49,575 nucleotides of DNA from Candidatus Zixiibacteriota bacterium (GTDB taxonomy: Bacteria; Zixibacteria; MSB-5A5; GN15; FEB-12): positions 2,612,259 to 2,661,833 of the forward strand of contig CP070756.1 of assembly GCA_020348905.1 (NCBI GenBank), given 5' to 3'. Shown piece after piece: positions 16,402 through 24,754 of the stretch. Under the pieces are notes generated by a model. The model was not told the DNA's origin, searched no databases, and saw only the letters and a program-made list of their open reading frames with translations. Positions within the stretch are counted from its first letter, which is position 1; each line of letters begins with the position of its first letter. A program made the position numbers and the translations under genes.

Positions 16402-17169
16402 ATGAAGACACTCCCATTAGCGATGATGATCAGTTTGCTGCTGATGATAATGGTTGGCGCGGCTTTCGGCGGCCCGAACCTTACCATACCCGAGTCGGCT
16501 TTTGATTTCGGCTACGTTCCGCAGCACTCCAAGGTAAGCCATATTTTCTGGCTTCATTCAACCGGTGATTCGACCCTGCAGATCACCAAGATAGTGCCTG
16601 GCTGAGGCTGCACCAAGGCTCCGCTCGAAAAGAGCGAGCTCGCTGTCGGTGACAGCACCCGGTTGGAAATAATATTCAACACCGGCAAGTATAAGCGCAA
16701 GATAACCAAGAAGCCGAGGATCAACACCAACGAAGGCCCGCCTGGAAAGAACGTACAAATCTCAGCCTATATCGTTGAGCGGCCCGACTCTACCTATCCG
16801 GTGAGTATCAAGCCTTACAAACTGGACCTGACCCAGTTCGGCGAGAAGGTCAGAGACCAGGTTAAATTCAGAATCACCAATGTCTCGGACAAGAGTGTGA
16901 ATACATCAATGATCGCAACGTCAAGCGAGTATTTCGAGGTCGACCTGCCGTCTTCCGTCGGGCCGGGGGAGTCGGCCGAGGGTGTGCTTAAGCTGAAAGA
17001 GTTTGCCCTGGATAAGGAGTTCGAGAAATCATTTACGTTTGATCTCGACGACGCCCCCAAAACACGATTTACGGTACCGGTAAGACGCAAACTGCGTCCC
17101 AGTGTGCAGCAGGCCAGGGATGCGCAGAAGAATGTCGATTTGCGGGGCGACAAAAAAGGCGATGGTTGA
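16402..17169 (+). CDS. DUF1573 protein with in-frame TGA: probable selenoprotein (Sec68)
   Basis: The frame runs from the ATG at 16402 to a TGA stop at 17167-17169 and is broken only by TGA at 16603-16605. Reading that codon as selenocysteine gives 255 residues: a signal peptide (LLLMIMVGAAFG), a DUF1573 domain with HxFWLHSTGD and the motif P-G-Sec68-G-Cys70-T, and a C-terminal beta domain ending TVPVRRK. The upstream paralogue has Cys68-Gly-Cys70 at exactly this place. The 188 codons after the TGA stay open and conserved, with no start codon near the break. A hairpin at 16617-16640 fits a bacterial SECIS. The Sec/Cys pair suggests a redox or metal-binding role in the periplasm (inference). 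The main alternative is a nonsense mutation, since TGC to TGA is a single change. The spacing to the upstream gene (46 nt) suggests one operon. Confidence 0.78.
16617..16640 (+). promoter_or_regulatory. Candidate bacterial SECIS hairpin (DUF1573 gene)
   Basis: CGCTC (16622-16626) pairs with GAGCG (16632-16636) around a GAAAA loop. Below a bulged C at 16621 the stem extends by GGCT/AGCT (one G-U pair). The apical loop starts with G, 21 nt after the TGA, inside the 16-37 nt window used for bacterial SECIS models. A second perfect hairpin (GCTGTC-GGT-GACAGC, 16642-16656) lies too far away to be the first choice. Confidence 0.65.
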
Positions 17170-17193
17170 TTCGAAGTGACTCATTGGAAATAC

Positions 17194-17220
17194 AAAGGCC
17201 GCCCGAGCGGGCGGCCTTTT
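17194..17220. terminator. Bidirectional intrinsic terminator
   Basis: A perfect stem GGCCGCCCG/CGGGCGGCC flanked by A-run and T-run lies between the convergent DUF1573 and GWxTD genes. It can serve both strands. Confidence 0.9.
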
Positions 17221-17241
17221 CATATTTACAGGTATCTCTGA

Positions 17242-18690
17242 TCAATCTGGAACGTCAAGCACCCCCTGATCAATTTTCTCCTGCCAGTCCCGACTGTACA
17301 CCTCACCGTACACGTTCGAATGAACGAGACGATAGTCGTCGCTGCCGGACCAGTCCTCAAACACGAACACTTTCCCTTCGCCGATCGAACGGTAGTGCCA
17401 AATTTCGTAAGCATTACCTATTCGCGGCGCTTCGTTATCATCTCGCTCATCCCAGCGCCCGTAGGTGAGGTATATTCGTCCCCGGTCACTTGCCCAGCCA
17501 TTGGAACGCTCACGGTTGGTTGAGAAGATTTGATTGCTGAACCGATATCGCTCAATAAGATCGCGTCGGTTCTCTACCAGGGGCGTGGCGGGATTGATAT
17601 CGTGCTCAGCCCAGAACTGGGCCAGGTAGTTCATCTTGCCGGAGTCGGACAGGCCCGTCAATACGTGGAATTCCTCCGGAACGAGAAGATACTTGACCAT
17701 ATTGACGTGGTCCTCAATGTCCAGGTCGGCATCGTCATAGTCAACCTGATACTGAGTCGTCGCGGCGGTCAGGATGGCCTGCGGAGACACGATGTGAAAT
17801 GGTGTCAGAATGGTGTCAGATTGCCCGTTATCCAGATCAGTGGCGACCACCCTGATGTTATAAGATCCGAAGGGAAATCCAGTCACGTCGATCGACTCGG
17901 CGATGACCGCAGATTGCCCCGGTTTCGCGGTCACCCTGGAGCCCAGGTTCTGATGGACACTGTCTCTCTGGTCAAGGATAGCCAGGGACAACTGATAAGG
18001 GGTGGGGTCGTCCGGTAAATAGAGAAGGCCGTATATTTCTCCGTAAAGGTACACGACCGTGTCACCCGGAGTGAAAATCGAAACCGGATTCGGGACCACG
18101 TAAAAGCCGTTCTTGCACAGCCTCGGGTTGTACTGGGGACCACCTTCTCCGATGTATCGCACGTCGTAGGCTACCCGGGCACCACCGATTTCGAGTTTAC
18201 CATGGTGCGGGGGCTCGGCATGAACCCGCTCAAGAAAATATTCGCCTGTTCTCTTGCTGACGGCGTCGATGACAGTCAGGCGGGCCGAATAATCGCCCGG
18301 CGGCACCATCATCCTCAGGCTGTTAAACACGCGATAGTCTCTGAGATCTGCTTCCTGCTGAGAACTGACGCGCATGGAGAAATAAGTGGCCACCGAATCG
18401 ATAGCGTGACCCGTCGAATCCAGCAGATCGACCTGAGCGAAGACGCGGGCAAAGAGCCCGTTGTCAACCGTATCGGGGACAAAAAACGAAAACTCGTGGC
18501 GGTTGACCGAGAAGGGGAACTCCACCAGCACCAGCGAGTCCAGGGCCGGGTTATTGCTTACCACGACACCGGCGTAGACTGCCAGACTCTCTTCTGATTC
18601 GATGGCTGCGTCAATGGATGTGTTGAGGACGCCGACCGCTAAAATCAAGGTTGCCAGGAATCTCCCGGCCGTAATCCAAATGTGCTTCAT
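17242..18690 (-). CDS. GWxTD domain protein, exported
   Basis: The 482-residue protein has an N-terminal signal (WITAGRFLATLILAVGVLNTSIDA), a long beta-rich middle, and near the C-terminus the GWxTD-type motif NGWASDRGRIYLTYGRWDE, followed by the EIWHYRSIG and VFEDW segments seen in this family. In this copy the motif reads GWASD rather than GWKTD. The function is unknown. The domain is typical of uncultured FCB-group and Zixibacteria-like genomes and often occurs in secretion or cell-surface contexts. The ATG follows directly after the TAG stop of the second GWxTD gene, with no gap, so the two are translated as a pair. Confidence 0.85.
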   Translation of the reverse strand: MKHIWITAGRFLATLILAVGVLNTSIDAAIESEESLAVYAGVVVSNNPALDSLVLVEFPFSVNRHEFSFFVPDTVDNGLFARVFAQVDLLDSTGHAIDSVATYFSMRVSSQQEADLRDYRVFNSLRMMVPPGDYSARLTVIDAVSKRTGEYFLERVHAEPPHHGKLEIGGARVAYDVRYIGEGGPQYNPRLCKNGFYVVPNPVSIFTPGDTVVYLYGEIYGLLYLPDDPTPYQLSLAILDQRDSVHQNLGSRVTAKPGQSAVIAESIDVTGFPFGSYNIRVVATDLDNGQSDTILTPFHIVSPQAILTAATTQYQVDYDDADLDIEDHVNMVKYLLVPEEFHVLTGLSDSGKMNYLAQFWAEHDINPATPLVENRRDLIERYRFSNQIFSTNRERSNGWASDRGRIYLTYGRWDERDDNEAPRIGNAYEIWHYRSIGEGKVFVFEDWSGSDDYRLVHSNVYGEVYSRDWQEKIDQGVLDVPD

Positions 18691-20043
18691 CTAATAATCC
18701 GGTCCTAATCCCAAACCGTCGTAGGGATAAATGAGCCGAAAATCACCATCACCCGTTTCATCTATAAATACAAACTTCCGATAGCGAGCATCACGATAGT
18801 AATGCCATTCCTGATAAGGTAAGCGGTTTTCAACGAACGGATAATCCTCCACCTGATCCGGTTCACCGTAGACTATATAGACTCTCCCCCGGTCAGTTTT
18901 CCATCCCGAGGTTCTCAGGTAACCGAAATTTTCGTTGGCAACGTGAACCCGGCGGTAGAACTCTGTCTTCGTCTCGTTTTCCGGCGTACCTGGAGTCGGG
19001 TCTCTCGCCAGCCAGAAGGCGTTAAAAGCCTGCAGACGATCTTCATAGGTATCTTGCTGTTTGAGCCCTTCAATGTCGCTGGGTATGGAGATTATCGAAA
19101 GTTGCCCCACAACCGACTTGAAGTCATGAACCAGCAGCGATCGCTCCGACCATACCAGTTCAAAATACTTGGTCTTGGAGTCGATCTTCTTGTCTCGTCG
19201 CCCGACCAGCGTTACATCAAGCCTGAATTCGCCGGGTCGCAGCTCGTCCATGGATATCTCGCGGAACTCCCGCAAAACACCATTCCCCATTTGCCTCGTA
19301 AGCGAGTCACGATACAACATACCGTGAGTCGCATGGCGCAGCTTGGTATCTATCCTGATGGAATCGGATTCTGCCTTGCCCTGATAGACCTCAAAATAGA
19401 ACAGTAGCTTCAGAGCATCGGAGCTACCGTACTTATGTGACACCGATGGCACGAGCGTGAAGTCCCCCTTGTCGAACTTCGACTGCTCCTCGCCAACCGC
19501 GCTGACAGCCTGGACCAACTGGATGTCCGACAGACGAGGGCTTTTTTCAAAGCGATACTTCAGTTTCTCTTTGAACTTGCGCTCCACCAACTCATCGGAA
19601 TTGGGGTCGCTAAGAATCAGCTTGATCTCATACTTGTCTGGATCCAGCTCAAAATTGACCTGATTGGTACGGTAATCGAACCTGGATTTGGCCTTCTCGT
19701 CGGTAAGTACTCTCACCCGTTTGGTCTGCTTGAAGGAGTCAATCAGCTTATCTTTCTTACCGTAAACACTTACTGATATTTCATAATCGGCAGCATAACC
19801 GTTGCCCTGACGGTAGAAATTCAATGCCGCGTTATAGATCTGGTAGTAGACCTCGAGGCGGATTTTGCCGGGAGTAGCCGAATTGAAGGCCGCATGGTCG
19901 ACCAGGAAAAACCTGTCCGCCGAACCTCTGCCCAAAAGGTCAAACTTCGAACCTGCGGGCACAGACCCGGCCAGAGTGACTGTCAGGGCTGCAATAATGA
20001 TGAGAACCGGTAAACGCTTCATCTTATATATATTAACGTCCAT
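18691..20043 (-). CDS. GWxTD domain protein, exported
   Basis: The 450-residue protein has a signal peptide starting at MKRLPVLIIIAALTVTLAG; the Met at codon 8 (20022) is the more natural start, and neither start has a good ribosome site. The C-terminal domain carries the canonical motif SGWKTDRGRVYIVYGEPDQVE, followed by YQEWHYY and KFVFIDETGDGDFRLIYP. The upstream region is beta-rich, with a DPTPGTPENETKTEFYRRV segment that usually precedes this motif. It is the first gene of a two-gene unit with the shorter-motif paralogue. The biochemical role is unknown. Confidence 0.87.
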   Translation of the reverse strand: MDVNIYKMKRLPVLIIIAALTVTLAGSVPAGSKFDLLGRGSADRFFLVDHAAFNSATPGKIRLEVYYQIYNAALNFYRQGNGYAADYEISVSVYGKKDKLIDSFKQTKRVRVLTDEKAKSRFDYRTNQVNFELDPDKYEIKLILSDPNSDELVERKFKEKLKYRFEKSPRLSDIQLVQAVSAVGEEQSKFDKGDFTLVPSVSHKYGSSDALKLLFYFEVYQGKAESDSIRIDTKLRHATHGMLYRDSLTRQMGNGVLREFREISMDELRPGEFRLDVTLVGRRDKKIDSKTKYFELVWSERSLLVHDFKSVVGQLSIISIPSDIEGLKQQDTYEDRLQAFNAFWLARDPTPGTPENETKTEFYRRVHVANENFGYLRTSGWKTDRGRVYIVYGEPDQVEDYPFVENRLPYQEWHYYRDARYRKFVFIDETGDGDFRLIYPYDGLGLGPDY

Positions 20044-20090
20044 AGGTTAATGCAGTTCCAATCTAAGTTGTCGCCATCACAGCCTGCAAC

Positions 20091-20116
20091 AAAAAAGACG
20101 GCATCAGCCGCCTTTT
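20091..20116 (-). terminator. Intrinsic terminator of the export operon
   Basis: On the minus strand the hairpin GGCGGC-TGAT-GCCGTC is followed by a T6 run, 20 nt after the last permease gene. Confidence 0.8.
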
Positions 20117-20136
20117 CGTGTGAATAAACGCGGAAT

Positions 20137-21393
20137 TTATTCGTACCTCAGGGCCTCGATCGGGTCCAGCATGGCTGCTTTGACCGCCGGATAAACGCCT
20201 GATACAAGGCCAACTGAGACCGAAACAACGAAGCCTACGATAATCCACGGGATCGAGACCGAGAGCGGGAAGTTTAATATCCCGTTGATTATAAGACCCA
20301 GCAGAACCCCGAACAGGACACCGATAACACCGCCGGTGCCTGACAGGGTCATGGCCTCAGTGAGAAACTGCAGGATTATATTCGAACGCTTGGCCCCGAT
20401 CGCCTTGCGCACTCCGATCTCGCGAGTGCGCTCGGTAACAGAAACCAGCATGATATTCATGACCCCTATTCCACCGACCATCAGACCTACCGACGTTATG
20501 ACGATGGTCGCGATATAGATGTACTTGGTGATGTTGCCCGTGAACTCCTTGAAATTATCCTGGGTGGAAAGGGCGAAATTGTTGGGCTTGTTGAAGGGTA
20601 CCCGACGGTGGATACGCAGGGCACTGATTATCTCTTCTTTGGCGATTTCGATGTTCTCGTAGGCATCGGCCCGCACCCACAGGGTCAGGGCCTCATCCCA
20701 GGGATGGAGCTTCTCATGGGTCGAAAGCGGAATCAGAACCTTGTTATTGTCCCGGCTGTCGCCGAAATTGGACTCCTGCTTGTCCAGCACCCCGACCACC
20801 TGAAACTTATTCCCGTTTACACGGATTTCGGCCCCAATCGGGTTCTCCTCCAGAAAGAGGGTCTGGGCTACGTCCCAGCCGAGAATGCAAATCATCCGCC
20901 GGAACTGAACATCCAGATCGGTTATAAAGCGCCCCCTGGACACGGTCGAGTTGGTTACCTTCAGAAAGTCCGGCCAGGTCCCCATTATGTAACTACCGTT
21001 GCTCTTTCGATTGAGATATTTGACATCGTTGCCCCCGCGGTTAGCCCAGTGGTTCTGAGCGGCGACGGCGTCAACGTGAGGACAGTTATCTCTAATCGCC
21101 ACGGCTTCGCCCACCCTGATATCGGGCCTATTTCGCTCTTCGTCTGAAAGGTCCTCGTAATCGGTGTTGAAGGGGTACTTTTCGACGATAATCGTGTTCG
21201 ATCCCATGGCGTCGATTTCCTGATCCATAGCGCCATCCAGACCATCAACAATCGAAGCCATGCCAATGACAGAGGCGACCCCGACCATCACACCGAGGAT
21301 GGTCAGCCCCGCCCGCAGCTTATTTTCTCTGATGGCCGAGAGGGCCAGCAAAATTCCGTCTTTTACTTCTACCCACGTCAAAAACATGATCAC
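20137..21393 (-). CDS. MacB-type ABC transporter permease (second copy)
   Basis: The 418-residue inner-membrane permease has the MacB/FtsX layout: a TM helix near residues 25-50 (LTILGVMVGVASVIGM), a large periplasmic MacB core domain (about 55-285), and three C-terminal TM helices. These include the typical VGGIGVMNIMLVSVTERTREIGVRKAIGA. No ATPase is fused; the separate ATPase is at 22617-23324. It starts at GTG overlapping the stop of the first permease (TAGTG); an ATG two codons in (21387) is the alternative. With the first permease it probably forms a heterodimer. The substrate is unknown. Confidence 0.92.
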   Translation of the reverse strand: MIMFLTWVEVKDGILLALSAIRENKLRAGLTILGVMVGVASVIGMASIVDGLDGAMDQEIDAMGSNTIIVEKYPFNTDYEDLSDEERNRPDIRVGEAVAIRDNCPHVDAVAAQNHWANRGGNDVKYLNRKSNGSYIMGTWPDFLKVTNSTVSRGRFITDLDVQFRRMICILGWDVAQTLFLEENPIGAEIRVNGNKFQVVGVLDKQESNFGDSRDNNKVLIPLSTHEKLHPWDEALTLWVRADAYENIEIAKEEIISALRIHRRVPFNKPNNFALSTQDNFKEFTGNITKYIYIATIVITSVGLMVGGIGVMNIMLVSVTERTREIGVRKAIGAKRSNIILQFLTEAMTLSGTGGVIGVLFGVLLGLIINGILNFPLSVSIPWIIVGFVVSVSVGLVSGVYPAVKAAMLDPIEALRYE

Positions 21394-22613
21394 TACTCGT
21401 AGCTGAGCGCCTTTATGGGATCCATACGGGCCGCCTTGAGCGCCGGATAGATGCCAAATATCAGGCCGGTGCCGGTCGATATCGACAAACCGGCGATAAT
21501 GGCCAGCGCCGAAGGTGTTATCTGCATATCAATCATTCCGACCAGCGCTTCGGCTATCACATATCCCAGAAATATGCCGACCAGACCGCCACTCAGCGTC
21601 AGGGCTAAGGCTTCAAACAGAAACTGAGTAAGGATGTGGCGCCGGCGGGCTCCCACCGACTTTCTGATTCCGATCTCCCGCGTTCGCTCGGTAACCGAAA
21701 CCATCATGATATTCATCACCACAATTCCACCGACGACCACCGATATTGAAGAAATACCGACCAGCCCCATCCGGAATATCTTGGTCAAACTGTTGAGCAG
21801 ATCGAGAATCGAGTCGGCTGTTACGATATCGAAATCATCCGGCGCGTCAAAAGGAACATGACGCTGGGCGCGAAGGACCATTCTGACCTGGTCCATGGCA
21901 TCATCAAGCACATCCACTGACTTGGCTTTAATGACCAGGCTGAGACCACGGCGGGGAAAGCCGAACTGCTTGCTGAACACCGATAGCGGGATAATCACAA
22001 AATCATCCTGGCTATGCCCGAACATGCTTCCCCTCTTCTTGGCCACACCAATCACCGTATACCGATTGGCGCCCACCTTGATTTCCTTCCCGATCGGGTC
22101 CAGGCCTTCGAAGAAGGTCTCCCTGATCATGTCGCCTATAAATACTACCGGTCGCCGATACAGGTCGTCTTCATACGATTGAAATCTTCCCTGAGCGACC
22201 TCGAAATCAACGATATCGACATAGTTGTAGGTGGCCCCCAGCACGAAAATATCTCTTAATGACTGATCACCGTATTTTATTCGGCTTGACTGAAACGCTC
22301 GAGGCGAGATCTTCTCGCACAAATCACAACTCTTCTCGATGAGCTCAACGGCGTCAAAATTGATCGGTTTGCGCTTGATCTTTTCCCAGTACATTTCTTC
22401 GGAAGTGATTATGGCGATACGCTGGACGATGAATGTACTCGGCCCCAACCGGCTGAGATCGTCCTCAATAGCACCGGCCATCCCTTCCAGGGCCGATATT
22501 ATTGTCATTACCGACGTCACGCCGATAATGATGCCCAGCAGGGTCAGCCCGCTGCGAAGTCTGTGAGCCCGCAGGGCGGACACGGCTATACGGAACAGGG
22601 ATCCGATTACCAT
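21393..22613 (-). CDS. MacB-type ABC transporter permease (first copy)
   Basis: The 406-residue protein has the same architecture as the gene that follows it: TM1 (LTLLGIIIGVTSVMTI), a periplasmic domain, then three TM helices with NIMMVSVTERTREIGIRKSVGARRRHILTQFLFEA. It starts 3 nt after the ATPase stop. Two diverged permeases in tandem with one ATPase point to a heterodimeric transporter driving tripartite export with the adaptor and TolC-like protein upstream. The cargo (drug, lipid, peptide or lipoprotein) cannot be deduced. Confidence 0.92.
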   Translation of the reverse strand: MVIGSLFRIAVSALRAHRLRSGLTLLGIIIGVTSVMTIISALEGMAGAIEDDLSRLGPSTFIVQRIAIITSEEMYWEKIKRKPINFDAVELIEKSCDLCEKISPRAFQSSRIKYGDQSLRDIFVLGATYNYVDIVDFEVAQGRFQSYEDDLYRRPVVFIGDMIRETFFEGLDPIGKEIKVGANRYTVIGVAKKRGSMFGHSQDDFVIIPLSVFSKQFGFPRRGLSLVIKAKSVDVLDDAMDQVRMVLRAQRHVPFDAPDDFDIVTADSILDLLNSLTKIFRMGLVGISSISVVVGGIVVMNIMMVSVTERTREIGIRKSVGARRRHILTQFLFEALALTLSGGLVGIFLGYVIAEALVGMIDMQITPSALAIIAGLSISTGTGLIFGIYPALKAARMDPIKALSYE

Positions 22614-22616
22614 AGA

Positions 22617-23324
22617 CTAATGAACACCATTTCTCTGATGATCCGGAACAATGATATCCTCGGCAATTTGACCATCGAGAATCGAAAGCACCCGGTGAGC
22701 GTGCTGGGCAATGTCTTTTTCGTGAGTGACAATAATGATAGTGTTGCCCTGGTGGTGTAAAGCATCAAGGAGCTTCATGATCTCGATCGACGTCTTACTG
22801 TCGAGGTTGCCGGTCGGCTCGTCGGCCAGCAGCAGCGACGGATCGTTAACTAATGCCCTGGCCATAGCTACTCTCTGGCGCTGACCGCCCGAAAGCTCAC
22901 TGGGCTTGTGCGTTACCCGGTCGCCAAGGTCAACCCGGTCCAGGGCATGCAGGGCTTTTTCTCTTCTGGTTTGAGCGGAACTGCCATTGTAAATAAGAGG
23001 AAGCTCCACGTTATGCAGAGCCGTAGCTCTTGGCAGCAGGTTGAACGTTTGAAAAACGAAACCGATCTCGCGATTGCGAATATTAGCCAGTTCATCATCG
23101 TTCATCTGACTTACCTTACGTGAATTCAGGAAGTACTCCCCCTGGCTTGGCGTATCCAGACAACCAATCAAGTTCATCAGCGTGGATTTCCCGGAGCCCG
23201 ATGGTCCCATGATGGCAACATACTCACCCTTCTCGATGGTAATCGACACCCCGCGAAGGGCGTGTACCTCCTCGGTACCCATCTGGTAGGTTTTCCACAG
23301 ATTCTTGGTTTCTATTAGCGGCAT
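22617..23324 (-). CDS. ABC transporter ATP-binding protein, MacB/LolD type
   Basis: The 235-residue ATPase powers the two permeases next to it. All motifs are present: Walker [10 protein letters not shown] (about 40-48), Q-loop VFQTFNLLP, signature [15 protein letters not shown], Walker [13 protein letters not shown], and the H-loop THE. The family typically works with extended-loop permeases of the MacB/LolCE group. It begins 20 nt after the adaptor gene and ends 3 nt before the first permease. Confidence 0.95.
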   Translation of the reverse strand: MPLIETKNLWKTYQMGTEEVHALRGVSITIEKGEYVAIMGPSGSGKSTLMNLIGCLDTPSQGEYFLNSRKVSQMNDDELANIRNREIGFVFQTFNLLPRATALHNVELPLIYNGSSAQTRREKALHALDRVDLGDRVTHKPSELSGGQRQRVAMARALVNDPSLLLADEPTGNLDSKTSIEIMKLLDALHHQGNTIIIVTHEKDIAQHAHRVLSILDGQIAEDIIVPDHQRNGVH

Positions 23325-23344
23325 AACTTATCTTTCTCTATAGC

Positions 23345-24706
23345 TCATTTGTTTCCGGTGATCTCTATGTTATCGCCGTCCTTGATTGTTCTGAGTACAC
23401 CGTAAGGGCCCGACACAACCGAGTCGCCTTCCGCTAGATTCTCCGTAATCTCAATGTTCGTCTGGTCGGCGATGCCGGTCTCTACGGGGACGAACCGGGC
23501 CTTACCCTCCCTGATCACAAATACACCCTTGAGTTCTTCTCGCTTTCCTTCACTTTCAGCGGCGGTATCGGTGGCCTCAGCCAGAGAATCCTGGCCTTCG
23601 GTCAGACTGTCGGTACCGCCCTGCGCCTGGTCGCCCTCGGCCGCCTGTACTTCAGCAACAACAGAGGATTCTCCCGATGACTCCTGGGCCATCTCCGCTC
23701 CGGCGCGGGCTCGCTCCAAAGAGTCAATATCAAACGAACGCATAACAATGGAGCTGTATGGAATCGACAGGGCGTCCTCTTTGCGATTGGTGATGATATC
23801 AACCGTAGCCGACATGCCCGGACGGATACGCACGTTAGGATCTTTGAAGATGACCTTCACATTGAAATTGGTCGACTGGTCCTGTGTCCCCATTCCGGTA
23901 AGCAGGGCGGTGTTACCGATTTCAACAACTGCACCGTCGAAGACGGTATCGGGAAAAGCGTCAACCTCAATATCGGCCAGCTGACCCAAATCGACCTTAT
24001 TGATCTCCGTCTCGTCAACTTCCACCTCGACCTCGAAAACGCTCAGGTTCGAAATGGTCATCAGGGTCTTCCCCTGTGTAAAAGCCGTCTGAGCCGGTGC
24101 AATCTCTCCCACCTCGCAGTCGACAAAGGTGATGATCCCGGGCATGGGCGCCACCATCTTGGCCTTGCTCAGGTTGTCCGCCTGCTGGGCATACCTTGCC
24201 TCCAACTGCTTCGTCTGGGCCTGGGTCGCCTCGTAGGTTGCCCTGGCGTTGAGATATCGGTATTTGGCGTCGTTGTAGGCGGTCTCGGAGGTCAGATTAT
24301 CCTTATAAAGTTTCTCCTGCCTCTGGAATTCCTCCTCCGCCTGGTCATGGCTGGCTTTGGCTCCGTCCAGTCGCGCTTCACCCTCGGTCAAGGCGTATTT
24401 GGCCTGGTCGAGTTCGGTGCGAAGGCGGATGGTATCAAGTACCACCAGAAGGTCGCCCGTGTTAACCCGGTCGCCTTCTTTGACCAGCAGGGCCAATATC
24501 TCACCGGACACTTCGGCGGTGATATTCACCTTGGTCTGCGGCTGGATTCTGCCGGAAGCCGAGACCATCTCAACCAGTTCGCGTCTGGCAGCCTTCTCCG
24601 CCTGAACCTTCGTGGTCCGGGTTGTATCGGAGGCAATGTTCAGGTATATAATGACCCCGACCACTACTACCACGCCAATGATTATCAACAGTTTCTTCTT
24701 ACTCAT
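23345..24706 (-). CDS. Periplasmic adaptor (MacA/HlyD-type membrane fusion protein)
   Basis: The 453-residue adaptor is anchored by an N-terminal TM helix (LLIIIGVVVVVGVIIYLNIA). It contains the lipoyl/barrel-sandwich half motif GRIQPQTKVNITAEVSGEI, a long coiled-coil hairpin (about 100-190), and the second lipoyl half APMPGIITFVDCEVGE. Beta-barrel and membrane-proximal domains follow. An acidic, Ser/Glu/Gln-rich insert of about 70 residues (about 325-395, with AEGDQAQGGTDS) interrupts the membrane-proximal domain, which is unusual. The ribosome site AGGTAGG precedes the ATG. It should link the ABC permeases to the TolC-like channel encoded upstream. Confidence 0.92.
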   Translation of the reverse strand: MSKKKLLIIIGVVVVVGVIIYLNIASDTTRTTKVQAEKAARRELVEMVSASGRIQPQTKVNITAEVSGEILALLVKEGDRVNTGDLLVVLDTIRLRTELDQAKYALTEGEARLDGAKASHDQAEEEFQRQEKLYKDNLTSETAYNDAKYRYLNARATYEATQAQTKQLEARYAQQADNLSKAKMVAPMPGIITFVDCEVGEIAPAQTAFTQGKTLMTISNLSVFEVEVEVDETEINKVDLGQLADIEVDAFPDTVFDGAVVEIGNTALLTGMGTQDQSTNFNVKVIFKDPNVRIRPGMSATVDIITNRKEDALSIPYSSIVMRSFDIDSLERARAGAEMAQESSGESSVVAEVQAAEGDQAQGGTDSLTEGQDSLAEATDTAAESEGKREELKGVFVIREGKARFVPVETGIADQTNIEITENLAEGDSVVSGPYGVLRTIKDGDNIEITGNK

Positions 24707-24754
24707 TTACGCCTACCTCATAGTACCTTTATACAATATTATACAATCCAGTTA

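Noticed and set aside
16642-16656. Second perfect hairpin as the SECIS.
   Set aside because: Its loop begins 42 nt after the TGA, outside the usual 16-37 nt window. It is noted as a possible accessory stem only.
16663-17169. A separate short gene starting at TTG 16663 after the TGA.
   Set aside because: It lacks a ribosome site and a signal peptide, and begins in the middle of the DUF1573 domain. One continuous Sec-containing gene explains the data better.
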